Part shown: positions 11,547 through 13,037 of the stretch, one piece after another | Position numbering within the stretch: the first letter of the stretch is position 1 | Layout of the letters: each line of letters opens with the position of its first letter | Origin: an uncultured Anaerolineales bacterium | GTDB taxonomy: Bacteria; Chloroflexota; Anaerolineae; Anaerolineales; Villigracilaceae | Length of the DNA: 13,037 bases | NCBI GenBank assembly: GCA_938008865.1 | Contig: CALLJA010000202.1 | Span: forward strand, 1-13,037 | Reading direction: 5' to 3' | Made by a program: the position numbers and the translations under genes | Notes under the pieces: generated by a model | What the model was told of the DNA's origin: nothing | Databases searched by the model: none | What the model saw: only the letters and a program-made list of their open reading frames with translations

Positions 11547-11762
11547 GTGCTTCCCGACCTGCAACTCAACGATCACTTGCGCCTGCGAAAGCCCCATCCC
11601 TGCGGCTCCTATGAGTGGACCGTCATCCGCCTCGGCGCGGATATCGGCCTGGAGTGCAAGGGCTGCGGTCGGCGCGTGATGCTCACCCGCCGCGAGTTGA
11701 TGCGGCGGCTCAAGACCAACCTCACCCCCCACGAGCCCAAACCCGATGACAACTCCCAATAA
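11547..11762 (+). CDS. DUF951 zinc-ribbon-like protein
   Basis: A 71-residue DUF951 protein (COG4481). The hallmark is LRKPHPCGSYEW (13-24), followed by RLGADIGLECKGCGRRVML (28-46) with the CxxC pair C37/C40 plus C19. Family members are about 60-70 residues; their function is unknown, with a nucleic-acid or metal role plausible. The GTG at 11547 fits the family length. The upstream extension to 11493 crosses the promoter and half of the inverted repeat, so I reject it. The last 17 nt overlap the glycosyltransferase gene. Confidence 0.88.
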   Translation: MLPDLQLNDHLRLRKPHPCGSYEWTVIRLGADIGLECKGCGRRVMLTRRELMRRLKTNLTPHEPKPDDNSQ

Positions 11763-12876
11763 GCGACCGCACATCCTGTTCCTTTTTTCAGACACGGGCG
11801 GGGGACACCGCTCCGCCACCGAAGCCATCATCGAAGCCCTGCAACTTGAGTACGGCGACGCCGTCTCCACCGAGATGGTGGATTTCTTCAAAGATTACGC
11901 CCCCCTGCCGTTCAACAAAATGCCCGACTGGTACCCCGAGATGGTCAAGGCCCCGCGCTTGTGGAGCGCCTCCTTCTACGCCACCGACGGCCGCGCCCGC
12001 GCGCGGGCTATCACCACGGCCATGTGGCCGGTGGCCCGCCATCCCGCGCGGCAATTGATTCAAAGCCATCCCGCGGACCTGATCGTCGCGGTCCACCCGT
12101 TCTCCAACACCTTCGCATTGAAGGCCCTGCCCAAGAACCGTCCGCCCTTCATCACCGTCGTGACCGACATGGTCACCACCCATGCCCTGTGGTTCGACAA
12201 GCGCGCCGACCGCATCCTCGTCCCCACCGAGACCGCCCGCCAGAAGGCCATTGAATACCATATGGACCCGCGACAAGTGCGCGTGGTGGGCCTGCCCGTG
12301 GCGGACCGCTACTGTCAGCTGGCCGTCGACAAGCGCGCCGCGCGCGAAAGGCTTGGCTGGCCGTTGGATAAACCCATCGTGCTGATGGTCGGCGGCGGCG
12401 AGGGAATGGGACCGCTCGGCAAGATGGCCCGCGCCGTGGACGAATGCGGCCTGGACCTGGGCCTGGTCATCGTGGCCGGGCGGAATCAGCGCCTGAAAGA
12501 ATCGCTGGAGGCCGAGACTTGGGAGAATCCCACCTTCATCTACGGCTTCACCCGCGACATGCCCGACTTCATGCGCGCCGCCGACTTCATCATCACCAAG
12601 GCTGGCCCAGGCACGATCGCCGAAGCCATCAACGCCCACCTGCCCATCATCCTCTATGCCAAGCTGCCCGGGCAGGAAGACGGCAACGTCACTTTCGTGG
12701 AAGAGGAGGGAGTCGGCGTATGGGCGCCCACGCCGCAACTGGTGGTGCGTGCGCTCACGCGCTGGATCAGCCGCCCGCAGGAGAAAGCCGCCGTGGTAGA
12801 CAACTGTCGCCGTGTGGCGCGGCCCGATGCGGCCCGCCAGATCGCGCGCGAGATTATGAGATTCTTCGGAAAATAA
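11746..12876 (+). CDS. MGDG-synthase-type diacylglycerol glycosyltransferase (GT28)
   Basis: A 376-residue GT-B glycosyltransferase that moves a sugar from a UDP-sugar onto diacylglycerol at the cytoplasmic membrane. The N-terminal MGDG_synth domain (PF06925) has FSDTGGGHRSATEAI (14-28) and VVTDMVTTHALWF (138-150). The C-terminal GT28 domain has VLMVGGGEGMG (212-222), IITKAGPGTIAEAI (282-295) and LPGQEDGNVTFVEEEG (307-322). The C-terminal motifs strongly resemble plant and Chloroflexus MGDG synthases rather than the Bacillus UgtP type. ATG 11746 overlaps DUF951 by 17 nt without a good Shine-Dalgarno, implying coupling. The transferred sugar (galactose or glucose) cannot be told. A GC hairpin follows the stop. 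Confidence 0.92.
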   Translation: MTTPNKRPHILFLFSDTGGGHRSATEAIIEALQLEYGDAVSTEMVDFFKDYAPLPFNKMPDWYPEMVKAPRLWSASFYATDGRARARAITTAMWPVARHPARQLIQSHPADLIVAVHPFSNTFALKALPKNRPPFITVVTDMVTTHALWFDKRADRILVPTETARQKAIEYHMDPRQVRVVGLPVADRYCQLAVDKRAARERLGWPLDKPIVLMVGGGEGMGPLGKMARAVDECGLDLGLVIVAGRNQRLKESLEAETWENPTFIYGFTRDMPDFMRAADFIITKAGPGTIAEAINAHLPIILYAKLPGQEDGNVTFVEEEGVGVWAPTPQLVVRALTRWISRPQEKAAVVDNCRRVARPDAARQIAREIMRFFGK

Positions 12877-12883
12877 AGAAAGC

Positions 12884-12904
12884 GGCGGGCATTGCCCGCC
12901 CTAC
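12884..12904. repeat. GGCGGGC/GCCCGCC palindrome at convergent gene ends
   Basis: GGCGGGC (12884-12890), ATT, GCCCGCC (12894-12900), then CTAC. Read on the minus strand, the stem is followed by a T-rich stretch (GCTTTCTTTATTTT), so it may terminate the right-hand gene. From memory, palindromes of the form GGGCATTGCCC followed by CCTAC are common dispersed repeats in several bacterial groups. Confidence 0.55.
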
Positions 12905-12912
12905 GATCTGAC

Positions 12913-13037
12913 CTACGGAGTGGCCCCGCTGAATTTCTCCACTGTTGCCCCCTTCACCGGGCCGATCGTGGCGCTGTCGCTGACTTTCAGTTCCACCTCG
13001 CGGCGGAACTCCAGCGTGCCCTGCACCACGGCGTGCG
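12913..13037 (-). CDS. C-terminal end of an unidentified protein (partial)
   Basis: Reading the minus strand from the right edge, an open frame of 40 codons ends with TAG at 12915-12913. The peptide ends in a Lys/Val/Glu-rich beta-like stretch (REVELKVSDSATIGPVKG, then ATVEKFSGATP). Its codon use and lack of stops suggest a real gene entering from the right, convergent with the glycosyltransferase. The alternating hydrophobic pattern could fit a bactofilin-like or other beta-rich protein, but I do not recognise the family. Confidence 0.6.
   Translation of the reverse strand, partial: HAVVQGTLEFRREVELKVSDSATIGPVKGATVEKFSGATP

Noticed and set aside
11788..12738. 316-codon minus-strand frame opposite the glycosyltransferase
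   Set aside because: Shadow of a clear GT28 gene; Gly/His-rich composition and no family features.

Overview
The window reads as a GC-rich chromosomal segment of a bacterium, most likely Chloroflexota, class Anaerolineae. This is inferred from gene content and protein style: a plant-like MGDG-synthase-type glycosyltransferase, a membrane-anchored SH3-like protein with a Pro/Thr-rich linker, a PASTA-less Ser/Thr kinase, DUF951 and DUF971 proteins, and several palindromic repeats between genes. No phage, IS element, CRISPR array, tRNA or rRNA was seen. Most of the window is compact housekeeping DNA in short operons.

Layout. (1) 1-1580: a partial mannitol-type PTS EIIA gene (minus) diverges from a LacI-family regulator (plus). 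The 254-bp AT-rich region between them holds a near-consensus promoter for the PTS gene, a perfect LacI-type operator lying on it, and an extended -10 promoter for the regulator. (2) 1636-6837: DegV/FakB-like, FakA, Asp23, rpmB (opposite strand), rpe and a Ser/Thr kinase. Read on the minus strand, this order (kinase, rpe, inverted rpmB, Asp23, fakA) matches the Bacillus subtilis prkC-rpe-rpmB-yloU-yloV neighbourhood as I remember it. (3) 6898-8700: a plus-strand operon of a diacylglycerol-kinase-family lipid kinase, an SH3-like membrane protein and a DUF971 protein. (4) 8701-9605: a terminator, a CACAGATT-type palindromic repeat, a methylguanine-DNA methyltransferase gene (minus) and a 233-bp gap. 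(5) 9606-10834: a TyrA-like dehydrogenase overlapping a GIY-YIG protein. (6) 10863-11414: a phosphoribosyltransferase (minus). (7) 11547-12876: DUF951 overlapping an MGDG-synthase-like glycosyltransferase. (8) 12913-13037: the 3' end of an unidentified minus-strand gene.

How the genes work together. The regulator probably represses the PTS gene and itself through operators with a central CG. FakA plus a DegV-family protein form the usual bacterial fatty-acid kinase pair. The kinase and rpe are translationally coupled. The lipid kinase and the glycosyltransferase both suggest membrane-lipid synthesis, although they lie in separate operons.

The most notable general pattern is that four genes (lacI, kinase, lipid kinase, DUF951) have a perfect TATAAT ending only 6-7 nt before the start codon and no Shine-Dalgarno sequence. 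Their mRNAs are therefore predicted to be leaderless, whereas other genes in the window have normal Shine-Dalgarno sites. I found no convincing new multi-gene system. The best leads are the leaderless promoters, the PTS operator layout, the TyrA-like protein lacking its catalytic motif, and the palindromic repeats.
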